Shown here one piece after another: positions 23,664-35,160 of a DNA stretch of 64,000 nt. Source of the stretch: Trileptium ribeirensis (Eukaryota > Nematoda > Enoplea > Enoplida > Thoracostomopsidae); the NCBI GenBank assembly GCA_030248225.1, contig JASANE010012095.1:1-64000 (forward strand), written 5' to 3'. The first letter of the stretch is position 1. Every line of letters starts with the position of its first letter. The notes under the pieces were generated by a model. It was not told where the DNA came from. It did not search any database and saw only the letters and a list, made by a program, of their open reading frames with translations. The translations under genes and the position numbers were made by a program.

Positions 23664-24200
23664 AACGGGCAAGCGTGGTTTCACCAAGTGGTAACTTTGT
23701 GTAATCACTTCTAAACCCAACAAAAACTGAAATCACACAAAGTATTCGTTTAGGCGCTAGATAATCGAACCGTGGTATCCAGCATCCCTAAAAACCTATG
23801 TATAGACCATTCTTGATGCCTGTGCATATTTTGGCAATCGGTTTCATTGAGTCTAAACCCATTGAAAACACCTGGAAATGTATAAAAAATTTGTTCTGAA
23901 GTCTAGATAACCGAACCATCGTGTTCAGCGTATCAAAAAACCAATATAAATCATTCTCGACGCAGTGCATCGCTAAGAATAAAAAATTCTTATTGCCATT
24001 TTGACCCCGAAGATGGGGTCGGAGCTGTTCCCGTTCAACAAAAAGGAACATCCTCATCACTTTTGCTATTGACTAAAAAATTATTGAAATCCATTCACCC
24101 AAAGATAAGCCATGCGTGACAGAAACAAACAAAATAGAAATTTCCGCGATTTTCCCATAGCGGCCTCAGTGTAAACTCAGCTGGCTCCATTTCATTAACT
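23664..24200 (+). repeat. MITE-like family A, copy 4
   Basis: It starts gtgaaacgggcaagcgtggtttcac and ends cctcagtgtaaactcagctggctccatttcat. Both edges match the family's inverted ends. The internal gttcccgttcaac region matches copies 2 and 5. Confidence 0.62.
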
Positions 24201-24275
24201 ATTTAATTAACACTTATAAATATGTTTGAAAACTATGACCACTAAATACGAATAATAGCACTAAATCACACAAAC

Positions 24276-25088
24276 CCGCGGTAGTGGATCTTCTTCCGCT
24301 GTCAAATCTATCAACAGCTGCTTGTCGTTCGCAGCTGTCACGGGAGAACACCCACGACTGCCGCCGCAGCCGCCTCCTGTCGGGGTTGAATCGGGCGGTG
24401 CGACATCTTGCACAGCTTTCAACAATGCCGACGCCGGCGCTTCGTCTTCGCTCCCGGCCACCAGACCCCAAGCACTGCCGTCAACTATGTCGTCAAACAT
24501 CGAGCTCAACGAATTCATCGTCGTACGTCGCCTTTTCGCCGTACTACCTGTCGTTGGCGGAGACAACGGTAACGCCGCACCGCCGCCTCGAACCAACGGC
24601 GGCATCTCAGGAATGACTGGAACCAGCACCGGCGGCGGGGGTGACGATGCAGCTGCCGTTGTTGTTGGCACCTTTTTCGAGTCACTTGTTGTAGTCGGAA
24701 TGTTTATAACAACGTCTGTTGACCCTATCGTCGACGCGGAACGGCTTTTCCGCACACTCACTAGTGCATTGCGCAGTTTGGTCAAACATGGACCTCGGCC
24801 AAGCTCGACGCCGCCATTGTTGCCGATGGTGGCGGAAGTGCAAGCGGTCGTTGAGCAACTACTACCGGAATGCTGTTTCGGTCGCCGGTGCTGTTGTTGT
24901 TCTTGTTGACCCCGTGTTCCTTGTTGCCGACAATGACTGTCTGATGTTATTTTCGACTTCTGTTGCTGCGATGTCATGCTTGTACTCTGTTCCTTGACTG
25001 CGATCCTGCTATTGTTTTTACGGTTTTGGCTTTGTTGCTCAGATTCAGAGTTCTTACCAGAGTCAGAACTAGTGTCGGACTCTAATAA
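24276..25088 (-). CDS. ATF7IP/wde: ATF7IP/windei homologue, large exon with SUMO-interacting motif
   Basis: An 813-nt, GC-rich exon (271 codons, phase 0 to phase 0). The acceptor is ttttttgcag at 25089-25098. It starts LLESDTSSDSGKNSESEQQ, an acidic serine tract followed by a Gln-rich tract. Around residues 85-110 comes LTKLRNALVSVRKSRS. A basic stretch, AKRRRTT, may be a nuclear localisation signal. The exon ends with LLIDLTAEEDPLPR. The IDLT core followed by acidic residues is a classical SUMO-interacting motif, and ATF7IP proteins carry one in this region. The donor is CGG|gtttgt, which is weak. A tandem of Pro, Gly and Ala-rich segments fills the middle. The 195-codon plus-strand frame across it is only a shadow. 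Confidence 0.75.
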
Positions 25089-25098
25089 CTGCAAAAAA

Positions 25099-26487
25099 TA
25101 CAAATAACGCGTTAGCGAACTGAAGGTAACACAAGATATATATATATAAAGCAGCAATAAGTCAATAACATAGCTACATAGATAAACCTTACGAAAACTG
25201 TTGAAGCTCCCACGGTAGAAAAACCATTTCTTAGAAGTTTTAGCGTTAACTATGACTACACGTATAGGCTTTATTAAATTGTGCGCATTTCTGAGGGGGG
25301 ACTAAGGGAAGTGTTCTACCATCTTTTCAGTAATGCCTCATAGTCTCTGGAGTCCCAATCACCAAGTCCCAAAAGAGACAGCTTCGCAATTGAGGTTGTC
25401 TCATTTCAGTTAAATCTGTGATGCTACACATTGTTATTGCTTTTCGGTTTGGTAAGAATATATTCAGCTACTTTAGTCCTTTTCGCACCAAGCCCCCAAT
25501 GTTCTCCTGCTTCCCTTCCTCATAGCTATTTTTGTCCTCTCTTTCGCCTGGTCATGGTTTGGGTCCGTAATCCCAGTTATGCATCAGGAGCACCACGTTA
25601 TGAATAATCAAATTTACTCGAATGCTGCCAATATATGTAAGGAATCTCTGTCAGTGTACGGGTGTCCGGATTAACTTGTTGCCGAATAAGTGGAATTATT
25701 GTTATGGCTTAGCATAATTCTGCCAAGCGGCTTTTCATACGTTCCGCCAAACTGCTTAAGATTAGTTCTACCAAGCGGTTTATTGGTTTAGTTTAGCGAA
25801 GCGGTTTAGAATTAGGCTTAGTTCAGAACGGGATAAACTTTTTCGCAACTTCGGGAAAGCCTGACGTTTATCGTATAATTCGTTAAGGAATTTTGATGAA
25901 TATTGATATGCTGAATTCCTAGTAGCCAAGAGCGCTCAAAGGGTTCTCAGCTGCGAACAGCTAGTCCTGTCCCACTAGCTAATTCTACAAACTACCTTCA
26001 TTGAACATGAACGTTGCCTTCAACCACCACAACTGAACGTTAACTCCATATGCCGCAACAAATTCGGCATTCTCAATACCCTGCACTCCAGAATGAAATC
26101 TAAACCAAATAAAAGTTACTTTATTGGCGTTCGAAATATACATGTAATGAGCCAGTTTAATAATTCAGTGATAGGGACAGATAAATCATTAGCGTTCACA
26201 GCCCAGAGAAAATATAGAATTACATAAGCAATGTCCGGAAAAAGTTGTGTAGACAACAATACCCCCACTTCAGGGATCAAATACAAGCAAAATCAAAATT
26301 TGACGTATTCTATATTTTATGCAGATACACACACTACATGTGATGAGCAACGATGCCCGAGTACAAACATCATCTGCTAGCATAATCCTAAAATCCATAT
26401 CCTAAAAACAGAAATGCTGTGTATAGATTATTTGATCAAAAATTTCCTAAAGTTAATGATGAAAATTAAAAAATATAGTATGATACT
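25099..26487. other. Intronic DNA, no gene or element recognised
   Basis: The sequence between the large ATF7IP-like exon and the family C copy shows no coding motif or obvious repeat. Confidence 0.5.
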
Positions 26488-26780
26488 CTGTGCTCTCAAA
26501 ATTGGAGGCCTGGCAATTTTCGGTCCCACCGCTTCGAGGGTGTACTGTCACGGTTCTTACCCCCTCCTGCAGGTAAATTTTAGCTTTGCCTCGGTAAAAA
26601 GGCCACTAGTCGATACTAAACAACGGCCAAAATTATTACTAAAATTCCATTCTGGAGCTAAAAATTACCTATCTATTAACTATTTTACTTTTTACCCAGC
26701 AAACAATGATTTTTAAAAATTTTAAGCTCCCACCTTGTTGACTAATGGACCGCGCACAATTTCATGCTCCCTGGACCCGA
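26488..26780 (+). repeat. MITE family C, diverged copy
   Basis: ctctgtgctctcaaaattggaggcctggc at the left matches the right end (inverted) of the 16218 copy. Further on come cggtaaaaaggcc and aaattttaagctccc. Right end unclear. Confidence 0.45.
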
Positions 26781-27477
26781 ACACGGGGTAGTTCATGCCT
26801 CCTGTCAAAACGCGGAGGACAATACACTATCCAGAATGTGATGAAGAAGTGGACAGAATGAAACATGTGTGCAACGGAAACGTGGATTTTTCTTCAATTT
26901 AGCCATCTTATAGCTCCGGGACATTTGTGTATAACTAAACATGGCTTTCCAAAATTGAGAGTAATTTAGCAAAAGAGAGCAAAATTATATGACAAACTTT
27001 ATATTGATTATTGGCCGGGTACATTCCCAACCCAAGTGCGAAAGTTAAAAGTAAAAAAACACAAAATATATAAAACGACCTTATTTTAACGCGACGCAAG
27101 ATTACAGTAAGGCGCTGGATTGACGGTTATATATAAAAATATCCGATTTCCGGCCTTTTTTCAGAGCGATTTAATGTGTATTGTTTGAAACAATGGTACT
27201 TTTAAGTACCACAGGCCCACAATTAATATCAGATCAAGTAGCCACCGCTTAATCCTCATCCGAGGGAAAATCAGGCGATAAACCCATTGATCAAAATGCT
27301 GGTAAAGGTTGTAGATAATAACTAAGACCCAACCCAGATTTCATATGGTTATACATCATTTTCATGTCTGATTTATTTGCAATAGGCGACGAAGTGAAAC
27401 AATCACTTTAGAAGCACCGCTAAGCATGCGACATAGCGTCGTTCAAAATGATTCCACAAATCTCAAATGAAAGGAGG
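26781..27477. other. Intronic DNA, no feature recognised
   Basis: Nothing with coding potential or clear repeat structure. Confidence 0.5.
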
Positions 27478-27610
27478 GTGAAACGGAGCAAGCGCGGTTT
27501 CATTTATAGCCATATAGTTATTTATGCAATTATATATAACAGACTGTGTTTGATGTATATACCACCCCAATACCGTTGCAACCTCTAAAGCCTTATAATA
27601 CAAGCCTGAC
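27478..27610 (+). repeat. MITE-like family A, 5' end only (copy 6)
   Basis: gtgaaacggagcaagcgcggtttcatt is followed by gactgtgtttgatgtatata, the family's left part. The remainder is missing after ~27610. Confidence 0.5.
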
Positions 27611-28095
27611 ACAAGTTAAAGCACATCACCGCTATTTTTCGAACTTCGTAATCATTTAACACGGGCGCCATAAAATAAACCTAGAGCAACGAACGCACAA
27701 GTATACTCATTGGCCGTAGATCAATATTAAACAAAATAAAAATTCACGTTTTGGGATATGAAACTTTATAACACAATACAGTTGCATTTAAATGTTTTTC
27801 ACGAAATGATAACGACAAACCATGTACCTGCCCATCACTTTATGCCTGCCGGCTTTGGATGTATAATAAGGGTAGAATTAAGCCATTTTCAGAATTTTTA
27901 GCGAAAATTGGTCGATTTTCGATATACTTGGGGGCCCTCTCCGTAATTCGAAAAGCTAGTAATGTTAATATGTGAGTATGCTACACGTATTAGGGCACAT
28001 AGCCACGCAGTCAACCGTCTGGGTCAAAGATGAATATTTTCCTAATTATTAATACTCTTGTCACAGATAGTGTTTTACATACGTATACTTGTTGT

Positions 28096-28812
28096 ATTGA
28101 TCAGGATGCATCACCTAATTTAAATTCTTCAAATGTAGAAAATAATTGTATTTTGAACTGTTTATCGTTCAACGCGAGGAGTATTGTTAATAAGATAGAT
28201 TTATTTCGTGCCATCGTTGCTGATAACAATTATGATATTATTTTTATTTCCGAGTCGTGGGGTCGTGCTAGTGTGCTCCCAGGGGAACTTGAAATTGATG
28301 GATACACCGTATATCGATCTGACCGTAAAATTTTATTGATCAGGATGTATCACCTAATTTAAATTCTTCAAATGTAGAAAATAATTGTATTTTGAACTGT
28401 TTATCGTTCAACGCGAGGAGTATTGTTAATAAGATAGATTTATTTCGTGCCATCGTTGCTGATAACAATTATGATATTATTTTTATTTCCGAGTCGTGGG
28501 GTCGTGCTAGTGTGCTCCCAGGGGAACTTGAAATTGATGGATACACCGTATATCGATCTGACCGTAAAATTTTATTGATCAGGATGTATCACCTAATTTA
28601 AATTCTTCAAATGTAGAAAATAATTGTATTTTGAACTGTTTATCGTTCAACGCGAGGAGTATTGTTAATAAGATAGATTTATTTCGTGCCATCGTTGCTG
28701 ATAACAATTATGATATTATTTTTATTTCCGAGTCGTGGGGTCGTGCTAGTGTGCTCCCAGGGGAACTTGAAATTGATGGATACACCGTATATCGATCTGA
28801 CCGTAAAATTTT
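28096..28812 (+). repeat. Exact tandem triplication, unit 239 bp, inside the LINE endonuclease
   Basis: Units start at 28096, 28335 and 28574 (each attgatcagg...). They appear identical except for one base, gcatca in the first and gtatca in the others. Each encodes LNCLSFNARSIVNKIDLF to YRSDRKIL. The unit is not a multiple of three, so each copy throws the frame and ends in a stop shortly after (MYHLI). The third copy flows into the rest of the ORF. Near-identity implies a recent duplication, or an assembly artefact. Confidence 0.92.
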
Positions 28813-28994
28813 AGCTGGGGGAGGAGTCCTCATATACGTAGCCAATGCGCTAAATCCCACCCCTTTCTACCTCGCGCCGGTAGTGTACGATGATATTGTC
28901 GCATGCCAAATTCAACCAAGCTCCAGAACTAAATTAATATATATTTGTTTCTGCTTATCGGTCGAACTCGAACAGTCAAGAACTAAACTCAGCC

Positions 28995-30635
28995 TTGTTT
29001 GACACGTTGCGCCACATCTGCGTCACTGGAAATGCTAGTATTATTATTGCCGGTGACTTTAATTATCCAGAAATTTCATGGTCAGACGGCACTTGGCCCC
29101 CCTCTGCAAATAATTTCATGGACACAATAAATGTCTGCGGTCTAACACAACACGTAAACGTGTCTACGCGAAATAATGCGCTACTCGACCTGATTCTTTC
29201 TAGCGAGCCTAATGCTGTCGACAATGTGTCTACTCTTCCGCCTATAGGTGCTGCGGACCATCTTTGTGTCACTTTTGATGTTCATTATAGCAGTTCTGTC
29301 CGTCGAGTATTAACCTCTGCAAATCAATATAACACATGGCGTGCCGATTGGCACAAAATTGGGCAGCGCCTAGAAACATCAGTCGGTCCAGCCCTTACCG
29401 GCGACCTGAATAGTGACTGGAATTTGTTCAAAGCTACTGCCGTCGCTGCACTCCGCGAGCACTGTCCTTTGCGAAAAACGGGTAAAAAAGGACCTCCTTG
29501 GGCTACCAGAATGACAACACTTGCATATCGCCTCATGCGGAACGCATATCGAGCTTGGAATCGATTACACACTGCGCGTACCCGCGAAATATATCTTGTA
29601 AAAAAGGAATTATTTGAACAAGAATGTAACAAAGCTGTTTGGAATTTTGAGCGCAAGCTTGCCCTCAATATAAACTCCGATCCAAAATCATTTTGGGCTT
29701 ATCTAAACCAGAAACAATCATCAAAACCACGCGTTGGTCCGTTTACAATAGATAATGCCAGCATATCCGACGACGGGGAGTGTGCTGAACAGTTGAACCT
29801 GTATTTTCATTCGGTCTACGTCCGCGAACCGGATGCCGGTCCTGCCAACCTGCCCTTGCGCACCAATAATCGCTTTGCAGACATCAACTTTGACGAACAC
29901 GACGTACTCCGAGTGCTTGAAAATTTAAAACTTAAGGCTACTCCAGGTCCTGACGACTTGAGCAACCAGATTCTGAAAAATTGTGCTAAAAAAATTTGTG
30001 GCATCCTATCTGACATTATTAAAAACTCGATTGAAAATTGTAACATACCATCGGATTGGATTCACGCTATAATCACAACTCTTCATAAATCTGGTAAACG
30101 ATCACTTATTAGCAATTATCGCCCAATCAGCCTTACTTCGTGTACTTGTAAAGTATTAGAGAGGATATTGAAGGATAAACTAGTTGAATTTGCAAATATT
30201 AATAACTTGTGGTCAGCGGCACAATTTGGATTCAGAACCGGTCGCACATGTGAAACGCAGTTACTGGACTATCTGAATGTAGTAACCCGGATTGTAGACA
30301 GCGGCGACTCTGTGGACGTCATATATCTGGATCTAAAAAAAGCGTTCGACAGAGTTCCTCACCGACGCCTGCTCACCAAACTGGCATCCTATTACATCGC
30401 TGGAGCACTTCTTGAGTGGATTTCGTACTTCCTCACTAAACGAACACAACAAGTAGTAGTAAATGGTATTAAATCGTCGAACTTGCATGTCCTGTCGGGT
30501 GTCCCCCAAGGAAGCGTCCTTGGACCTGTTCTCTTCCTGTACTACATCAATGACCTCCCTGACTGCCTATCATACTCTCAAGCCTGGCTATTTGCAGATG
30601 ACACTAATTGTAAAGCAGATCAACAACGGAAATGA
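28995..30635 (+). pseudogene. CR1-like ORF2: endonuclease C-terminus and reverse transcriptase
   Basis: This 546-codon open stretch contains, in order: AGDFNYPEISWS (endonuclease GDFN), LLDLILSSEP and GAADHLCVTFDV (terminal ADH motif); then a linker with YRAWNRLHTARTR; then the polymerase with TPGPDDLSNQILKN, NYRPISLTSCTCKVLERI, AQFGFRTGRTCETQLLDYL, DVIYLDLKKAFDRVPHRRLL (motif A) and SGVPQGSVLGPVLFLYYIND (motif B), ending WLFADDT (motif C intact). Just after FADDT a frameshift near 30615 moves translation into another frame. It reverse-transcribes the element's RNA at nicked DNA in the nucleus when intact; this copy cannot be translated whole. Confidence 0.85.
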
Positions 30636-31402
30636 ACCAAGCGATATTGAAGCACTACAGCACGACTTGTATGCCCTCGAACATTACTCTAACACCTGGC
30701 TTCTTGATTTCAACGTCACTAAATCAGCATGTATGCATTTTGGTGGTCGTAATCCATGCGCTGCATATACGCTTCAAAGCGGTATCATCGCTGAAAAGTC
30801 TGTCATGAAAGATCTGGGTGTCCTAGTCTCGACTAGCCTTAAGTTCCATGATCATTGTAAGAGCATAGCTTCAAATGCTAACAAACTGATGGCCTTCATA
30901 TCTAGATCATTTCGATATTGGTCGCGTGCATCATTCAAGGCAGTGTACTACTCTTTGATCCGATCGAAACTAGAATTCGCATGTTCGCTTGGAGTCCCTA
31001 TCACGTCGCTGATGTGTCCCTACTAGAAAAAATTCAATGTCGTGCTTCAAAATTATACCGCCCCTGCCGTGACCTCACCTACCCGCAACGACTGGAACTC
31101 CTACAATTACAAACGTTAGAAACGCGCCGGCTTCGTCATGACCTTATTCTCCTTCACAAAATGCTAACGAACCAGCTTGATTATGACTGGAACAGTATGT
31201 TTGCGTTGATCGACTCGACAAGGCGCCACGGCCATCATCTCACTCTAGAATCATTTCCACGACTGCCCGACTTGATTGTAGAAACAATTTTTTTACTCAT
31301 CGAGTAATCAAAACGTGGAATTTACTACCGGCACATGTAGTAGAAGCCCCTTCAACTACTACTTTTAAAGCACGACTCCACAACTCGGGCATGTTGTCAT
31401 AA
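30600..31402 (+). pseudogene. CR1-like ORF2: thumb and C-terminal tail, frameshifted
   Basis: The tail of the LINE polymerase continues in three frames: INNGNEPSDIEALQHDLYAL with VMKDLGVLVSTSLKFHDHC (to about 30960); then PYHVADVSLLEKIQCRASKL and LQTLETRRLRHDLILLHKML (30960-31290); then FTHRVIKTWNLLPAHVVEAP and HNSGMLS before the TAA. These are the conserved CR1 C-terminal blocks. The frames are broken by indels, so this part is a pseudogene. Confidence 0.8.
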
Positions 31403-31681
31403 ATTACGGTTGCTGCTGCTGTACTTATTTCCTTAGACATTTCAACGACGAAACAAGCCGACAGAATCGTTGGCTAAATCTCTCCAGTCAATCACGAACT
31501 CACATGAATTACCTTGTCTGCAAGAAAACTTACCGACTGGAGTGCGGTAAGAATTATTGCACAATATAATAAATACTTCCCGTATTTGGCTTGTACAACA
31601 TCAATCTTAAAACTGAGATACATACTGATGTTGTTAATTTCAAAAATTTTTAAATTTCCACACCTTAAATTCCTTACTCAC

Positions 31682-32014
31682 CGATTTGCTCTTTTTCGAA
31701 GTCGGCGCAGATGAAAACATTTGTCCATTGCATCTTTGTGAATATTGTGGAAGTTTTTTGTTCGTGGTGTTGGTACGACGCGAAATCGGAGACACTTTTG
31801 GCGAAGGAATAAGTCCAGATGAAGACAGACCCTGATATTGCGGTGCCAAATGGCATGGTGGGACTTTGTCAGATCCTGGAGTCGGAAATTGAGCACGGGC
31901 TACAGGAACCCCGGTTCGTCTCGCAAACGGCGCCCGGGTGGGCCCAGTAGTGTAATTAATGCCGCTGTTACGAATGTTGACCGGATGTTTCAAAATCGAA
32001 CAACCCAAACTCGC
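31682..32014 (-). CDS. ATF7IP/wde: ATF7IP/windei homologue, internal exon
   Basis: A 333-nt exon (111 codons, phase 0 both ends). The acceptor is tatattcag and the donor AAATCG|gtgagt is strong. It encodes ASLGCSILKHPVNIRNSG at the start and a basic end, APTSKKSKS, that joins to LLESDTSSDS of the next exon. The middle is Pro/Ser/Gln-rich, with no recognised domain. The acceptor lies only about 40 nt from the edge of a MITE-like insertion beginning near 32053, so the branch point and part of the polypyrimidine region may be transposon-derived. The CR1 LINE lies on the opposite strand in the next intron. Confidence 0.7.
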
Positions 32015-32052
32015 CTGAATATAAGCTTTAATTACAATATAATATTGTATTA

Positions 32053-32822
32053 AACTAGTAACTCGCAAGCGACGGTGAAATGGAGCGATCGTGGTTTCAT
32101 TTTTAAGTACATATTTTGTTTAATCACCTGTAACAGGCTGCGTTTGATGTATATACCACCGTAAACCTTTTGAACTCTGAACCCATTAAAAATCCTACAA
32201 CTTCGTAGACCTTTAAGAAATACCTGTATAGATCATGCTTGACGCCCTGCACGCAGACAAATGAAAACGCACATTTTGGAAATCGGGTTTATCGACCGTA
32301 AAACCTTTGAAAACCCATGAAAACGTATAATATAGTCAAGTTGGAGTCTAGATAGCAAAACCGTCTTATCCAAAACGATTGATAACCTAATAGACACTCA
32401 GTGTAATGTCGAAAAAGCAATAATTGATAAATCTGAAAAAAATCGTTATTGCTGATAGTGTCCATGAACCCTATCCGCAAAAAGTGGTCCCACGAAAAAG
32501 TCATCAAAGTTGTACGCCTTGATGTAGCCACCTTTTCTCGATCCAAAGGCTGTGTCGCGATATATGGGCTGCGAGAGACTGCTGCCCGTGTGACCAGATT
32601 TGGGAAATAACTCTTAAAACACTGCTTTCGTCATTTTGACCCCGAGCATGGGGTCGGAGCTGTTCGCGTTCAACTAAAGGGCGCATCGCCGTTACTTTTG
32701 TTACAGAATAAAAAATTTTCCCTATATCCATCAGAAGAGTTCTAAATGCCAAACAGTCAAAAGGAAATTTTCACGATTTTCCCCTCTCATCCTCAGTGAA
32801 AACTCCGCTTGCTCCGTTTCAA
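32053..32822 (+). repeat. MITE-like family A, copy 5, adjacent to a splice acceptor
   Basis: It starts agtaactcgcaagcgacggtgaaatggag and ends ctcagtgaaaactccgcttgctccgtttcaat, about 770 bp. It carries aggctgcgtttgatgtatat, shared almost exactly with copy 1 over its first ~200 bp. The left edge is ~40 nt upstream (in the gene's sense) of the ATF7IP-like acceptor at 32015. Confidence 0.68.
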
Positions 32823-33389
32823 TATGTCTTCCAGTTTATAGCTAGCTTTGATAAATGACCAAATGTTTTCTCTCAAACACTAGCAAGTACATTTTCTAAT
32901 TATTTATAAAGCTACAAATATTTTTCTGGTAAAATCGGTAATACATGCATTGCAAATGTATGACTACATATGGCGTTTAAAAAAGCTGAGTTCTAAATTT
33001 TTAACCGTTCTAGCTGAGGCTGTTATAAATTTCGCTATAAGATATTAACAAGAGCTGTAATATATAGGTAGTATCATTCTCAAGAGTCTGAGTGCAATGA
33101 AATGGCAGCTTTGAAATAAAAACTAGCCGGATTTCACATTCGGGACCCGGTCGAGGTTTCGAACGAGCAATCGCGCGACCTAATCAGAAGTTGAGTTATT
33201 CATCTAACACAAAAAGCCCACGGATACAGTCGCCGACAAATTTCACAGTCCTGACCAATGAGAATTCTGCGTCGTTACACAAGATTCAAAAAGTACATAT
33301 AACTTTTGCAGCCACATAAATAGAACGCAAGTTTTTCGTTTGCTGCAGTTGGTGCGACCAACTAAAATCAGTCTAAAAAGTATATATAT

Positions 33390-34548
33390 CCGGGAGTGAC
33401 TGTAATTCCGGTTCCGGCGAAAATCGTGTTCCGGTTGCAGTGAAGGGAAAGGGCAAAAACCATACCGGAACCGGAATTCCGGTTTAAAAATTTTGTTTCA
33501 AATTTTTCACGTTTTGTGCTTGATCTGTGATCCAAACATATGTAATATAGATTTTACAATGATCAAGCTCCAATACAACCAAGCAAAAGAATAGATTAAC
33601 TAAGCAATTTGCCGTGTGAAGCGTAAGTAGGGCACATAATTTCAGTAGAAATTTTTCATAAAAACCTGCAGGAGTTTGTTAACAAATCAAAGCCAGGTCG
33701 ATGCTTGTAGCAACTATTTTACACATTCAGAAGTCTGTGGGGTACGTTTCAATTAAACCGGTCCTACTCGGTAACAGAGTATGGCTTACGCAGAAGTACT
33801 TAGGGTATGCTTGGCTAACATAAATTGCGCCAACAACCCGCCAATGCGCTTGTAAACTTGGTAAATCAGTCTAAATTGAAGTAAACTAACGTTATCTACA
33901 GCACAGCTAGAAACTGCTTTCTTCTCAAAGAACTGTATTTATTGAAACTGTGCAAGCAGCATCACAGTGTGTCTCATTTATAGCATTCTGATTAGAAAGT
34001 TATCATCATTATCATCTAACTGACGGGCACTGTTTGTCCAACGCTAGCCTAAACAGTGTCCCTGACCACTGATCAGAAATTTACCTTCTATCTATTATTT
34101 TCTCTTAGAACCATATAAACCAATTATTTCAAGTTTCCTACACATTAACATGTAGCAAACGTATGTGTATATAGTAAAGGAAGGCGACTGGAGACAGAGC
34201 GAAAGTGTGTATTCTACGCTCCAAGCTTTGTAAGCGCATTCGATTCGACGCAGTATACGCAATGGTGTATAGTGGAAGGCATTTTTTGCTCTGGGTGTCC
34301 AAAAATCGACATATTTGATCGATAAATAAACATTATTAGCTTCCTCAGTCTCTTTAAAGTTTCAGAAAGGCAATAATACCATCGCAATACATTAAGTTTA
34401 ATACAAAAGTTATTTTTAATGCATTTTAATTCCACTATACCTTAATTTCTTCCTTCATCTGTTTTACTATAAATAAATTTCGAAGACCAAGTTCCGGTTC
34501 CGGGTGAAATGGACGGTTCCGGTTGCTGGTTCCGGTTCCGGTTATTCC

Positions 34549-34551
<3 letters not shown>
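33390..34551. mobile_element. hAT-type non-autonomous element, copy 2
   Basis: A 1162-bp relative of the element at 22276-23378, in the same orientation and similar along its length. It starts ccgggagtgactgtaattcc and ends ccggttattccctg. It is flanked by atatatat on both sides (33382-33389 and 34552-34559), consistent with an 8-bp duplication, although the right flank is within a TA microsatellite, which weakens that evidence. It differs from copy 1 by small indels, for example extra bases near 34255. Confidence 0.8.

Positions 34552-34622
<71 letters not shown>
34552..34622. repeat. (TA)n microsatellite, about 70 bp
   Basis: An uninterrupted alternating TA run between the end of the hAT element and the start of the pogo/Tigger element. 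Its length may be affected by assembly. Confidence 0.95.
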
Positions 34623-34626
<4 letters not shown>

Positions 34627-35160
34627 CTTAGGCAAAAAAATCCGAATGTCATAGTGTAGTGGAAAAAATCCGAACATCAAACCTCAGGTTTTTTTTCGAT
34701 AAATTGCGCTATTATATAGTGCAGCGTCAAGGCACGCATTTTTTAGTCCATATTACGGCCACTGTTTCACATTAGCAGCACTTCCAGAAAATTTCTAACA
34801 CTTCGAACAAAAGATGTCAAAATCGTGCAAAATTAACTTTGTGACTTCGTTAGCTAACTTTAATATAAATAACGTTTCCAGCGATTTTTGTTGACGTTTT
34901 GTGGCAACTATAACTTGAGAAGAATTGCGGATTTGTTTATACTACTTTATAGTGGCGGAATCAATTCAAATTTGCCTTGGATGGCATTCGGATTTTTTTG
35001 CCACAGTTTTTTGACGATGAGGGGGAAAGAATCCGAACTTAGCCATATCTTAAAATATGGTGTTTTATATTGGATTTTATCATTTCAGGTAAATTTAAGT
35101 ACGAATTGTGAATTAACAGCGTTTGTTATTAGTTTAATAGAACTTTGCTATACATAGACT
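34622..35160 (+). mobile_element. 5' region of the pogo/Tigger element
   Basis: Directly after a (TA)n tract comes tagtgacttaggcaaaa, a possible terminal inverted repeat end. Iterated copies of aaatccgaa (34643, 34670, 35027 region and inverted at 34990) look like subterminal transposase-binding sites. The matching 3' end is missing because the element is truncated at ~36003. Confidence 0.4.

Larger units (their letters stand above)
28030..31402 (+). mobile_element. CR1-like non-LTR retrotransposon with internal triplication
   Basis: A 5'-truncated LINE on the plus strand, antisense to the ATF7IP-like gene and lying in its intron. It has a CR1/Jockey-type endonuclease (LNCLSFNARSIVNKIDLF, ISESW), a 239-bp segment present three times in tandem, and the GDFN and ADH endonuclease motifs. 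The full reverse transcriptase and the C-terminal tail typical of CR1 follow (FTHRVIKTWNLLP near 31300), ending at a TAA at 31400. Frameshifts lie near 28950, 30615, 30960 and 31290. The triplication and few substitutions suggest a young insertion. Confidence 0.85.

Noticed and set aside
24322..24909. Plus-strand 195-codon ORF
   Set aside because: It is the shadow of the ATF7IP-like exon; the minus strand has splice sites, homology and a SUMO motif.
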